Below are positions 40,301 through 52,849 of a stretch of DNA of 64,000 nucleotides, piece after piece; position 1 is the stretch's first letter; every line of letters begins with the position of its first letter. The notes under the pieces are model-generated. The model was not told the origin of the DNA and did not search any database. It saw only the letters and a program-made list of their open reading frames with translations. Origin of the DNA: Chrysomallon squamiferum (Eukaryota > Mollusca > Gastropoda > Neomphalida > Peltospiridae); the NCBI GenBank assembly GCA_012295275.1, contig CM022665.1:47132102-47196101 (forward strand). Reading direction: 5' to 3'. The position numbers were made by a program, and so were the translations under genes.

Positions 40301-41760
40301 TGCCTTGTAGTACAAATTATACTTCTTTTTTATCTTTCTTCTTAATAGCTGGGGTGTTTTTTTTTTTTTTTTTTTTCTCTTACACATTCTTATCGCTAAA
40401 TTTAAACCTAATTGTAGATTTTTTTTTTATTTTTTTTTTTTTTTTTTTTTTTTTGAAGTCTCCTTTTGAACTGAAATGAATATCTGTCATTATACCTAAC
40501 TACTTTTCTTCTTCTTTTTTTTTTTTTTTTTTTTTTTTTTTCTACTATTTTTCTTTATGTATGTCTATCTCTGTCTGTCTGTCATTTTGTGGACATTTAT
40601 GTCTGTGGGGAATTGGTACTGGCAGGTACCGCCGTTTGTCATGGCTGGAAGTGGACATCATTTACAGATTTGCCTCTTCGTGCGGATTCCCAGAGTTTCC
40701 TTTGAAGATGTCGCGGTTCTTCGCAAACGCTGTCCAGCCAGCGATGATTCTTCTTTTGGTCACTGCTGTTGTCTGTCTGTCCCAGACACAGGTAACTTTG
40801 AGTGCTATCTACAGACACGTCGTCTTCTGAAGTCACCTTTCTCTTTGTCCTGTTAATTGTCAGTCCTCGTTATTTCTTGTAGCGTCTGTCGCAATTGGTG
40901 AGATGTGTTTGCAAATAGGAAAATATCACTGACGTAAAGAAGGTGATTGATGTTAACTCGAGCTCTTGTTTCTCGGTCTGTCTTGGCCTAGGATCTGGGC
41001 TCTTCAATCTTTCCTCCCAGCTCTTTGATGTTACAAACGTGTCTCGATTGATCTCTTGATTGTTCTTCCTAACGTCCACCTTTGTTTTAGACGGTGTTGC
41101 GTATTTCTGCACACTCTGTTCAACGAAGTCGTTTCGCTTGTAATCGTAGTGTTCCGCCATTTCTCGTCGTTTCTTCGTCACAACTCGTGTGGTTGACGAT
41201 GTCCTCAATTTTTTTTTTTTTTTTTTTTTTTTTTGCTATGACTGTGGATCATTTCTGTGATGTTTTCACACATAGGGTATCCATCTCTTCTGTTTTCTGT
41301 TACATCTAAACACGATTTTGTAGTTCAGGTTATAATTAAGTTCGTTTTTTTTTCATCCTAATTCGGGTGGTTTCTTGTTCATTAACTTTAAAAACTCAAA
41401 TTCATTTTTATTTTTTTTTTATTTTTTTTTTTTTTTGTTCATAACAAGTCTGTGATCATCAAGCCACTGTTTACTTGGTTACAAACAGTTATGTCTTTTA
41501 TCGTTACATTTGGCTTGTTTGTCAAAATGTCGGTTAGTTCATTCTTGGTTATTCCATAACAGTTGACTTTTCCCATATCCTCCTCATACCCCGCTTTCTT
41601 TTGAAACACGGTTTTCATGAAAGCGTGCTTTAATGATATTTCCCATTTAACCAACACAACACGCCTTCCATTTACAAATGGTAAAAAAGTTTTTTTTTTT
41701 TTGTTGTTTTTTTAAAAAAGCCATGTGTCGTATATCTGAATATATATATATATATATATA

Positions 41761-41798
<38 letters not shown>

Positions 41799-42030
41799 TA
41801 GTTGTGAAACAAAATCAAAATCAAATCAATATTTTATATTAATGAATGACTGTTAAATAATGTTTATTTATTTTCGTACTTTGATGACAATATCAGTGTT
41901 AGTATCAGTTAAATACGATCATAGCACGTGACTTTGTGACCTAGGAAGACAAATATTTCAAGTTTAGAACGTCAGACGAAAGAAATAGTACACATATTCA
42001 ATGGACATAGCAGTAATAATTATATATATA

Positions 42031-42096
42031 TTTCTGTGAGGTAAACAGTTTTATATATATATATATATATATATAAAATTGTTTACCTCACAGAAA
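42031..42096. repeat. Perfect-stem palindrome with (AT)n centre
   Basis: TTTCTGTGAGGTAAACA on the left is the exact inverse of TGTTTACCTCACAGAAA on the right apart from a single base near the stem base-pair next to TTTTATATA. The centre is pure AT dinucleotide, so a cruciform or long RNA hairpin with 25 or more pairs is possible. Confidence 0.85.
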
Positions 42097-42314
42097 TTAA
42101 GTACGTTTGTATACAGTATATTTATAGAAATGTTTACATTTCTTTTATTTATTTATCTTTTCCCAGAGGTTTTTATATATATATATATTTTTTTTTTTTA
42201 CTAAAATATAATGGTATTATTTCCTAATCAGTAAGATAAAGAAATAGAAATATAGACGGCAAAAACAACAACAATAACATACTGTCACTTTTAATTCTGG
42301 TGCATATAAAGAGA

Positions 42315-42359
<45 letters not shown>

Positions 42360-42545
42360 CATAATAATAATAATATATCTCAATTTGTCTGTCTGTTTGT
42401 TTATATCTATCTATCTAACTCTCTATCTATCTCTCTATCTATCTCTATCTATCTATGTATCGATCTAATTATCCCTACCCATCTGTATCTCTCTATCTAT
42501 CTATCTATCTATCTATCTGTCTGTCTCTCTATATATCTATCTACA
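42315..42545. repeat. (AAT)n and (CTAT)n microsatellites
   Basis: AAT trinucleotides to about 42376, then CTAT/CTGT/CTCT tetramers to about 42545. (CA)n blocks with AGAC tetramers follow at about 42660-42775, and (AAAT)n at 42838-42873. Confidence 0.92.
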
Positions 42546-42835
42546 CGTCTATATAATTGTATCAAACAATGAAATAAAATTTCAGACACATCTTGTCGTT
42601 TAAAAAGTAAAGATTTTGTAGTCGTCTCTGATTAAGTATGTCTGACCATCATCCACAATCACACACACACACACATAGACAGACATACACACACACACAC
42701 ACATACACACATACACACAGAGACAGACAGAGTCAGACAGAGTCAGACAGACAGACATAGAGCTAGACAGATAGACAAATATGTAGAATTCGGTGTAATG
42801 TAAGTTTCATTCATTTACAATATTTTGAGATAAAA

Positions 42836-42870
<35 letters not shown>

Positions 42871-43149
42871 ATATGTTGTCTCTCTGTTTAACTAGTTGTA
42901 TAAAATGTTAAAATTCAAATGGACATAAAAATTCAAAAACAAAAATAAATAAATAAATAAATAAATTCCTACGCTGCACATTTACTCAAAATTTGCTTCC
43001 TGCATGGATTCACTAGATCATTGTTATATATATTTATGTTCGCCAAATCCTCGCACACACTTGTATAAACATAAAAAAAAAAACCATATAATTAATTTCT
43101 GGGAACGCCTCTAGATTACTTTAATGCACACAGCCCACCCACGAGCTAT

Positions 43150-43246
43150 ATACTACAATCTCATTGGTCAGAAATAAAAATAAAAATAAGATCACGCGTT
43201 ATCCTCTTAGCGGCATTCTGATTGGCTACAGATAAGTGAGGTCAGG

Positions 43247-43285
<39 letters not shown>

Positions 43286-43460
43286 GCATTCTCAACACGT
43301 ACACACACACAAAAAAGAAATCAATGCGAGACACGTGGCAGGTCACGTGACTACAGTGTCGCTGAGGGAGATGCGCTTGTGTGGCTGGATAAAAAGAAGA
43401 AGAAGAATTAAATCTGAGTTTGAAAATAAACAGCGCGCGTGCTTACACAGCGCTGTGATT
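43150..43460. promoter_or_regulatory. Promoter-like patch: two CCAAT boxes and two CACGTG boxes
   Basis: ATTGG words lie at about 43163-43167 and 43213-43217. CACGTG occurs at 43332-43337 and 43344-43349, the second inside the 10-base palindrome GTCACGTGAC typical of USF/MITF-class factors. A GGATAAAAAG word is at about 43387. No coding start or recognisable gene follows; the (ACT)n array begins at 43486. It might drive a noncoding transcript or act as an enhancer. Confidence 0.35.
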
Positions 43461-43485
43461 CCTGAACAAAGAGACTGATGAAACC

Positions 43486-43509
43486 ACAACCACCACCACC
43501 ACCACCACA

Positions 43510-43570
<61 letters not shown>

Positions 43571-43830
43571 TTACTACTACTACTACTGCTACTGCTATTA
43601 CTACTACTACTACTACTACTAGTACTACCACTACTACTACAACTACTACTAGTACTGCTACTACTACTACTACAACTACTGCTAGTACTGCTACTACTAC
43701 TACTACTACTACTGCTGCTACTACTACTACTCCTCCTCCTCCTCCAACTACTACTACTGCTACTATTACAACTACTACTATTACTATACTACTACTACTA
43801 CTACTGCTATTGCTGTTACTATTAAATTAT
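43486..43830. repeat. Long (ACT)n microsatellite
   Basis: About 345 bases dominated by ACT, with CTG, CCT and ATT variants. Open frames across it (poly-Leu or poly-Val) are repeat artefacts. Confidence 0.95.
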
Positions 43831-44216
43831 CATTACTACTGCTAATACTAATACTACTACTATCACTAATACTGCTACTGCTAATATATTACTTTTACAT
43901 CTCCTACCACTGTTACAATTTATCTGCTAGTAATAACAACAACAACAACAATAGCATCAGCTAAATTCCTACACAAACGGGGACACACAATAATTCAAAT
44001 GTTAGTAAATATATTTTAAATTACCGTTCCAGTTAAAATATTTATTCCTGCCTACCACATTAATCATGTTTTGGTGAGAAAGTTAATCATTTTGTTAAAA
44101 TAGAGAAATTTAGAACGAACGATAAAATAAAATTTTGTAAATGTAACAAGTGTTTGAGACAAAAACTTGAATATTTTCATTTGTGGCGTAGACGTAAATA
44201 CTATCGATGATGTTGT

Positions 44217-44352
44217 ACTAGTAGCAGTAGTAGTAGTAGCAGCAGCAGAAGTAGAAGTAGTAATAGTAGCAGTAGTAGCAGTAGTAGCAGCAGTAATAGC
44301 AGTACTAGTAGTAGTAGTAGTAGTAGCAGTAGTAGTAATAATAGTAGCAGTT
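44217..44352. repeat. (TAG)n imperfect microsatellite
   Basis: TAG/CAG trinucleotides, followed to the right by AAT and ACT tracts to about 44505. Confidence 0.9.
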
Positions 44353-44559
44353 AATAATAATAATAAAAAGAGCATTAATAACAACACCAATAATAATAAT
44401 ATATAATTATAAAAACAAAAACTACTACTACTACTACTACTACCACCAGCACAAACATTACTACTACTACTACTATTACCACTACTACTATTACAGCTAC
44501 TACTACTTTTAAAAGTACGTGTCTATTATTACTGAATTCCGCACCATCATTATTTTCAA

Positions 44560-45030
44560 ATCTCGCATTATCAGTTTCACTGGATTAACCACGGAATACC
44601 GCGGAGTCGCACGACGAGATCGGGTCGATGACGGACGAAAGCGTATTTCATCGTAAAACGGTGCAACACATCGAGCCATAAATCTGTGACAGCGCTTCGT
44701 ACGCACAGCAAACAACGCCGCCAGGAAGAAAGAGGTGATTTGCATACAGGTGCGTCGTGCACCTCTTCTTTTCAGAACGCATCAAAATAGCTGTAGTGTT
44801 CGCGAGGACAAGGGGGAGATAATATACGGCGGATAACTCCAGTCACCGCCTGTCTCTCAACTCGGCAATCATCGTCGCTGTTCTATTCTTCCCATGCACT
44901 CGAGTGGAATATTATTATTTGACAATTGATCGCCATCAAAAGGATGGGGCCTCTGCTTTGACGTGATTGAGTAGCCCTGGGAGGCTACAAAACTGCTTTC
45001 AGATTTGCGTGGCAGTCGCGTGCCGACACA
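44560..45030. promoter_or_regulatory. GC-richer island with octamer/E-box, candidate enhancer
   Basis: A repeat-poor island between simple-sequence tracts. It holds the octamer/E-box block at 44736-44752, a GGGGGAGATAA word near 44813, CATCAAAAGG (TCF/LEF-like) near 44934-44943, and a small hairpin GTAGCC/GGCTAC near 44972-44989. No protein domain is recognisable in any frame. Confidence 0.45.
44736..44752 (+). promoter_or_regulatory. POU octamer plus proneural E-box, copy 2
   Basis: Identical 17-base block to 35357-35373, same orientation: ATTTGCAT at 44738-44745 and CAGGTG at 44747-44752. It sits inside a larger inverted repeat, AAGAGGTG (44730-44737) against CACCTCTT (44760-44767), giving additional CACCTC/GAGGTG words around the core. 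Confidence 0.6.
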
Positions 45031-45068
45031 CTTCTTTCTTCTGTCTACCGTATTATATTAAACAAAGC

Positions 45069-45069
45069 G

Positions 45070-45115
<46 letters not shown>

Positions 45116-45246
45116 AAAAAATGAAGAATGAAGAAGAAAAAAAATTTATAAAATGAAATAAATATGTATCAGTGAACAGGTAGGAGGATTTTTTTTTTTT
45201 TTTTTTTTTTTTTTACGTTTATAAAAAAAAAAAAAAAAAAAAAAAA
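45069..45246. repeat. Poly-A tract and T(n)-ACGTTTAT-A(n) hairpin
   Basis: A long A-rich run (45069-45121), then about 25 T and about 26 A separated by only eight bases (45190-45246), which can fold back completely. A smaller T/A fold occurs at about 47426-47465. Confidence 0.85.
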
Positions 45247-45735
45247 TGTACAGGTTCAACATTTTTTACGAAGAAAGAAAAAATGTGAAAGAGATTTATT
45301 CATCGTTTTTTTGTTTTTTCTTTTTTTTTTTTTTTTTTTTAGATAAAAGATATAAATTATTCCGTTACTATGTTTTTGCCTTTAGGGTGTGTAAGCCAAG
45401 TTTTCTGCTGGCGGTTATAAATAAGATATAACAAATAAATAAATAAATAAAATAATTATATAAATACATACGTATGCACATTTACATAATTATATCAATA
45501 TTAATACGAAGTAATTAAATAAAGAGGATAGTAACTAACTAATTAACTAAGTAAATAAATAAATATCTTTGTAAGTGAGTAAGTAAGTAAGTAAGTAATA
45601 ACATAAAAATATCTTATTAAATACTGGGAATTTATGTAATTATGACGTTAACTGAGTAATTACGCAAATACTGCACTCAAAGTGTATCTTATCGTATCTT
45701 CTATTGTATCATGTTGTATCGTACTATGTGTGTAT

Positions 45736-45781
<46 letters not shown>

Positions 45782-46035
45782 ATATGTGTGCATACAAACA
45801 TGTAAATAAATTTCTTTAGAATTTTCCTACATAAACATACTATAGGATTAAATAAGCAGATATTGATCTACATCATATTTAAATTAAAAGTAATTTTGAT
45901 GTTCTTCGCAATACAAATATAAGTAATTTTAACATTATTTCTTTGGCTTTTTAACTTTTTTATTTGTTAGTTAGTTAGTTAATTAATTAGTTTGGTCGGG
46001 TTTTTGTTTCTTTGTTTATTTTATTTTATTTGTGA

Positions 46036-46072
<37 letters not shown>

Positions 46073-46285
46073 GTAACAAATAAAGAGAGAAATAAATATT
46101 AAATATTTAAAAACGAAAACCAAAATAAATGATAAATGGAAACTGAAAGATTTATTGTTTCAGTAATATTAATATTAAGTTTAAAAAAGTAGTTCTGTAT
46201 TGATTTTTTTCTTTTTATTTTCTTTTATTTTTTTTTCAATTTATTTTTCCATTTAAATTAAATTTAGTTTGTTTTGGAATGTACT

Positions 46286-46292
46286 ATTATTA

Positions 46293-46354
<62 letters not shown>

Positions 46355-46906
46355 TTCTATTTTATTTTTATTATTAATGTGTATTCATTATCAGAAACTG
46401 TTTAAATTTATTACCACAGTATAATAATGAAATAGTCAGTGTGTAAGACTGAATAATGGCAGGTCGCTGGATAAAATCTTTTCAGTGAACTTTTCCCGTT
46501 CCTGGCAGTGCTCCGTAGCTGGTGCTTCAAAGGTCATAATGTACAAAGGAACCCTTAATGCCAAATGATAAGAAAAGTTCTTAGAACACAAACAGCATTT
46601 TCTTACCACATATAACTATAGCCTTTTAATAAAGTTTGACTATAAAACTATATATAATTATATACATGTATGTGTATGTAAATTAATAATAATAAGAAGA
46701 AGAAGAAGAAGAAGGAGAAGAAGAAGAAGAAGAAGAAGATGGAAACCACTGACTTAATTTATGAAATATCCACAGCACCAGAAAAGATACTCTTTATTAA
46801 TTCTACATAAAGATAAAGCGTTAGACTTATAATGAATATGATTACCATGATGATGATTATGATAATAATGATCATAATTATAATAGTAATAAATAAATAA
46901 ATAAAA

Positions 46907-46946
<40 letters not shown>

Positions 46947-47004
46947 ATTATTATTATTATTATTATGGTTGTTGTTGTTGTTGTCGTTGTTGCTTTAATT
47001 GTTG

Positions 47005-47067
<63 letters not shown>

Positions 47068-47068
47068 G
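46286..47068. repeat. Cluster of (ATT)n, (AAG)n and (ATT)n microsatellites
   Basis: ATT at about 46286-46355, AAG at 46693-46740, ATT/TTG at about 46905-47068. The sequence between is AT-rich and non-coding. Confidence 0.9.
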
Positions 47069-47433
47069 AAGTAGTATTACTATTTAATAAATGCCACAGA
47101 AAAAAAAAGAAAAAAAAAACAATAAACAGATCACTCATAAACATAATTATTCTGCCGTTCGTCGACATGGCTCAGAAATCTCCGGCACGAGAGATCCGTG
47201 GTGCGGCGAGATCACGTGATTTTAATCGGTTTGGCGTCGATGAGTAAATAATCTCCCTTGTTTCGGGTTTGTCTTACTCGAGCGACCAAGCCAAGTAAAA
47301 CGAGAACTTAGTGCTGGACGAGTCCTTTTTTTTTTTTTTTTTTTTTCCTTCTGATTTAGAGTCTCCAACTCAACAAAGTATTAAAGGATTATCGAGCAGT
47401 CAGTCACTTTAATTACATGCTTCTTTCCTTCTG

Positions 47434-47466
<33 letters not shown>

Positions 47467-47539
47467 GAAAAAGAGGGAGGGTTGGGTGCCGGTTTCATTT
47501 CGCGTGATTCAGGGATTTATGGGGTCGGGGTTGACCTAC

Positions 47540-47571
<32 letters not shown>

Positions 47572-47836
47572 AATGCTTTATTAACTCTTTTTCGGCTGAG
47601 CGCTCTGAATGTCTGAAGCAGCAGTTGGTGAACTGTTAGCCTCGTTTCAGCAGGCGGATCCTGGATTTCAGATTCGGGTACGATGCTGTCGTTGTGGGTG
47701 TAGTTTTGAAGATGAAATGTGTTTTTGTTGTAAAGAGAAAAATTTTAGTCGATCCCCCTTCAATTAAAAACAAGAAATATAGCACCATTCACCCTACCAA
47801 GTATAATAAAACAAAATAAATAATATTTAAAATAAG

Positions 47837-47875
<39 letters not shown>

Positions 47876-48242
47876 ACAACAACAACAAAAAACAAACCAC
47901 CAACAACAAAACCCAAGCCAAAATTATAATAATATTGTTATTATTATGTATTTTTATATTTACATTTTTCTTTTTATATTCAAAACTATTTTAAATGTTA
48001 AACAATACAATCCAGAGTTATGGAACATTAGAGGAACTACAACTCAACCCGTAAAGAATGACGTCATAATCGTCATCATTATGGTATCACGAGGACACAT
48101 CCACTACAAATATTGAAAACTATTTTTTGTAAAACGTGAAGCTGAACTGATATACATTATTGTGGTAGATTACATCTGTTTTTAAAAATTTCCCAAATGT
48201 AAAAGTCGTCTTTATCAATGTGTCTTATTCACACACAAATAT

Positions 48243-48269
48243 ATAAAAGCAAAAAGAGAATACATACAT

Positions 48270-48300
<31 letters not shown>

Positions 48301-48328
48301 CATAGGTATTTTCTCTTTGCTTTTATTT
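48243..48328. repeat. Imperfect palindrome with AT centre
   Basis: ATAAAAGCAAAAAGAGAATAC on the left pairs with GTATTTTCTCTTTGCTTTTAT on the right across an AT-dinucleotide loop, with one small bulge. It is similar in design to the structure at 42031-42096 but with unrelated arm sequence. Confidence 0.8.
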
Positions 48329-48635
48329 ACCACTACAACAACAACAATAACAACTATTACTATTACTACTACTACTACTACTACTACAACTACTGCTACT
48401 ATTGGTGTTGTTATTAATGCTGTTATTATTATTATTATTATTAACTGCTACTACTATTACTACTACTACTACTGCTATTACTGCTACTACTGCTATTACT
48501 TCTACTGCAACTATACAACATAGAAATGCAGCAGAATAATCTGAAATCTGAAATCAAAATAAATTTAAAAATGTATCTTTTAATCAAATTAATTCGACAC
48601 CGTTTAAATTTATTTTATGCTTTATTTCTTCCTAG

Positions 48636-48671
<36 letters not shown>

Positions 48672-48899
48672 TCCTCGTATTTCTTTTTTTTTTTTTCCTA
48701 TTTTCAAACGTTGCTTCAAATTAAATGACTAAATCACAAGCTGACATTACTGGACTAAAAGGCCCCCCCCCAAAAAAAAGTAATAAATATATTTTTTTTA
48801 AAACTGGATGCGACAATTAGCGTAAGAAATGGGTTAACAGCCATCGGATTCAATTAAGACTAAATCCACTTCACTTGTTATTCGCGTCTTGTTTCCCAA

Positions 48900-49370
48900 A
48901 CTGAAAAGACAAGACGTCATCCCCTTCCCATTGTTCAGTCCCCTCGCATGAAGCTATCACCATCACCCGCACGCCGGAGCATCACACTGGCTCGAAAAAA
49001 ACAACACAGAATACTCCGCAATGGAAGTATCGGATGTAATGGAAGCTTTCGCGACGTAATCCGTTGCAGGATCAAGATAGCATTGAGGAACGTCTTAATG
49101 CGCGGATATTCGAGTACGAAGAGTTACTTGAATAACGTAGCTAGCTCGCTTGCTCAGTGTGATACGCATGGTATTGCCACGTCGTGATATACAGGCGGGT
49201 ACAGCGAGAGACACGTCGAGTCGTCGGGTGAAACGGATCTCTTCCACCTGGGTGAAAGGTGGCCGCACCGAGGACAACAGATCTCTGTGGATATCGCGTC
49301 ATATCTAGTTTATGATTTGTATAATAAAGGAGCCGATCTAAGGAGGGGAGGAGGGGGTGGGGGTGGTGTG
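48900..49370. promoter_or_regulatory. GC-richer island, candidate enhancer with SOX and E-box words
   Basis: A repeat-poor island between a TTTC/T-rich tract and a G-rich run. It contains CCATTGTTC (48928-48936), matching the SOX core, CCACCTGG with the proneural E-box CACCTG (49245-49250), and CAGATC near 49279. CpG content is high. No recognisable coding signature in any frame. Confidence 0.4.
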
Positions 49371-50236
49371 AATTGTAAAACACCCAAATTGCAAACCCGT
49401 AATTGTTTATCTCATAACAGTATATATCTATCTGTATATATTCTTCTTCTTATTATTATTTTCGTTCGCTTGTTGGTTACACGTCGTGTCTATCAACGAT
49501 GCCGTTCTCTGTAGATCACTTCTTGTGCCATACAGCATCTTCTGGAGAGTCGTTGTAGTTGTCCAGATAGTCTTCCCTTAGCTGCTGTAGGTTTACGTAG
49601 GTTTCTTTTTTGATGAAATTTTCAGTCGTATTTTCTACTTCTGTACATCTGTGCATATTCATACTGATCATTTTCCGAAACTAAGAATTCTCTCTTGTTT
49701 ATTTGCCATTACGTGAAGTGTCCTGTATCATTTCTGTCTGTTTACGTTTAGTGTTTGTCGTCTGATTGTGTTCATTAAGTTAAACATCATTTCTATATAT
49801 ATCTTTACATTACTGGACTGACGCTTTGTTTTTTTCTACATTTCGGGAGAAGGGTTTATCATCTCATTTCTGCACAGGCATTTGTTATCGGACAAAAATT
49901 TTATGGGTAGAAAATAGCCCGACCCCCACCAATTATATGATACGCCCACCATTTTTAATAATTACTCGCCGACTGTCATTCTAGACTGAGTATCAGTTCC
50001 CGGGCTACAGCGGAACGTCTGACAGAAATGCCAGTCGTGCTTAGGTCTCTCCGCTGTGATTAGTCTATGAGATACTGATAGAGTTACAGTATACGTGATA
50101 CCTTTCATTAAAAAAAAAACATAATAAAAAAAATGTAAATCAACCACTACCCAGTAAAGTAACCCTAAAAACAACAACATCTACAGACACCCATAATTTC
50201 AGTACAGTCGTCATGATCTCTGATAATAAAAGAATG

Positions 50237-50267
<31 letters not shown>

Positions 50268-51351
50268 ATTATTAGATTCAGTAATCTGAGTAAATTCAGT
50301 AGTCTCGATAATAATAGAACTAATTATTGTTATTAGTCTCGCTAACTTCAGTGGCATCGCCAGTCTTGGTAATAGCTAACTTTATTTTGATCTTGGAGAG
50401 ATAGACCGGGGGAATTTTACTGGAAATGTTTTGTTTATTCATTCGTTTGTTTGTTTGTTTGTTTGTTTCATTCTTTCTTTTTTTGCTTGCTTGTTTGTTT
50501 GTTTGTTTATTTATTTATTAGAGAAAATATAGAAAGTATCTGAGAGACTCTGACCTACAAATGCAGACATCTAGCAGGCAAATGTCAACTTTTGGACAAG
50601 AAATTGCTACAAGTTAAAAATACAATTTAAAGAATTAGCAAGAATTTTTTTTTTCCTTTTTTGTATAACACCGTCATGATCAAAGAATAAATTATTGATC
50701 GTCATTGCTTTCTATTTATCCATGTTTTTTATATTAAAGAAATACTTTTATTAGACATCTTACGTAAAGAATACAAATAAAGAAAAGAAATAAATGTTCC
50801 GTATACTTAGTAAAACAACAGAAAATGACGTTATTTAACTTTAAATAGGATCCATTGAGAACTAAGAACGTCTGTTTGAGCTACTGGGATCTCTACCTGA
50901 GCACTCGACGACGAAGAAGAAAAATTTGATAAAAGCGAAAAGAATCCGACCTTTAGTCTGTATTATTTAATTTCATGCTGGAAAAATTTCTCTTTTCATG
51001 CTTCGTCTTACTGTCTTTCTTTCTTTTTCTATTTATTTATTTTTTTGAATTAGTCCACGAGTCTATGGCAAGTTTAGTTTGTTATAATCTGTCTTTTACA
51101 AATTCATTTTATAAATAGCTCGTAATACATGATTTCCAGTTATCCTGAGGGTCTCGTGATCAAAACCGCGAGTTAGCCCTAAATGTTTATTTTCTCTAAT
51201 GACTTCTATTTCGTTTGCTGTGTGTATAATCAGTTTATAATGTTTTGCGATTTAAGCAAAGTTTTTAGTTACTGATAGTGCTGACCAGGGGCCTGAGGCA
51301 AATTGTGACATAAATCTGACAAAATAAATCTTTTATTTTTCTTCTCATTTT

Positions 51352-51480
51352 TCTTCTTCTTCTTCTTCTTCTTCTTCTTCTTCTTCTTCTTCTACTACAA
51401 CTACAGCTATTACTAGTTATTCTTCTTCTTCTACTACTACTACTACTACTATTACTACTACTACTACTACTACTACTAAA
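51352..51480. repeat. (TTC)n and (ACT)n microsatellites
   Basis: Two TTC runs and an ACT run within 130 bases. Confidence 0.92.
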
Positions 51481-51932
51481 AACACATTTTAATGTTAATA
51501 ATTATAAGTCAAACAAGACGATACTTCCACACTGTGAACTACTCATATCAGTACAGACATTATTTTGACAGGACAACACATACCACAGTTTTTGGTGTGT
51601 TTTTGTTTTAATTTTACGACATACATTAGAGATTCAGCAATAAGCCTATAACGCGTCATTACATAATTCGTTTTCCAGCAGTTTAACGTTTAAAGAGAAA
51701 AAACTTTTTTTTAATTTTATTTTATTTTATTTTTCAAAAGAAAACAAATAAAAGCGCACAAATTTCCCTCTTTCTAAAAATAAATTTTCGGATCCGAATT
51801 TTTATTTTTTATGTTTTTTTTTGTTAAATTAAATTAACTGGTGGTGTCACTACGTGAAACTGATATTTGCAAAACCGGTAGTCTAAGACGGACGTATATT
51901 TTCATCATCACGTGGTAGATAAATCACTGAAC

Positions 51933-51963
<31 letters not shown>

Positions 51964-52309
51964 AGATTTAATAAACTCTCACAAAGCTCGTTAAGCTGAC
52001 CCAGATAACTTTTCTTTATTAAACACGTCAGTTCGTTAAAAGTCAGACTTCTTTTGTAGCGGAATCAAATTTCTTTTTTTTTCACCTCCATTTTTTTTTT
52101 TTTTTTTTTTTTTCTTTAAAGTGGCCCACTTTTTGAAAACCATTAAAAAAAAAAAAAAGAATAATAAAAAATTGTTATTCATCACTCAAGACGTAGCTTA
52201 AGAGGATGTATCAAGTATATTAAATTATATACTTCGGAAAAAAAAAAAAAAAAAAAATTAAAAATAGCGACCGGTAAGGGAAAAAAAAAAAAAAAAAAAT
52301 AAAATTACA

Positions 52310-52700
52310 GCACACACATCACAATCGAACGCCGTGCGCAAACATTTAAAAAGACCCGTGTGTTGAAGAACCCACTAATGAACTGTCGTAGCCGGTCATG
52401 TAATGTCGGATTGGGTTGCTCGCGCAGAGGGGTACAAAAGATCCATTCTGACGGGTAAAGAGAAACGAGAAACGCCTCTTTTCGTCTTCGGAGAAGCAGT
52501 GAACAAGAAACGAGCCACACTTCAAAATGGGGGCTGTTCACGCGGACGTCGCTGTCCCCAGCGCGGTGGGCAGTCTCCATTTCCTACAGTCTCTTTCGAT
52601 ACGGCGGTGTTTAATTTGATTGGGGTTACGGGGTCGAGCTACCAGGGGGCGTGGCTACGCTAAAGAAGACACGGTTACTCGATCTCGGGGGTTGGTGGTG
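52310..52700. promoter_or_regulatory. GC-richer island with CTCF-like and KLF-like words
   Basis: A CpG-containing, repeat-poor island flanked by poly-A tracts. Near its right end, AGCTACCAGGGGGCGTGGC (52637-52655) contains CCAGGGGGCG, the heart of the animal CTCF site, overlapping a GGGGCGTGGC KLF-type box. A protein-coding exon is not supported. The position between the two ASC genes suits an insulator or enhancer role, but this is inference. Confidence 0.4.
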
Positions 52701-52849
52701 GTGGTGTGTGTGTGGGGGTGGAGGACAAAGGATCTGGTTGGAAGTAAATTTGTGATAAATGTTTAGTACAACAGCGGTGTGACTGAGATGCGTGTGTTCA
52801 CCTCGTGACTCTAACAACTTACACAAACCTGTCCGGTCTTCACAGTGCT

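Noticed and set aside
43478-43825. Poly-leucine and poly-valine open frames on both strands
   Set aside because: Translation of an (ACT)n microsatellite.
44509-44762. Arg-rich open frames on the minus strand
   Set aside because: No recognisable family; the island is better explained as regulatory sequence with the octamer/E-box.
52532-52565. REST/NRSF (RE1) site suggested by CGCTGTCCCCAGCG
   Set aside because: Only one half of the motif fits; the second half does not match at the expected spacing.
52305-52663. Overlapping open frames of 80-90 codons on both strands in a GC-richer island
   Set aside because: Stop codons are rarer in GC-rich DNA; no domain, no matching neighbours and no consistent splice structure.
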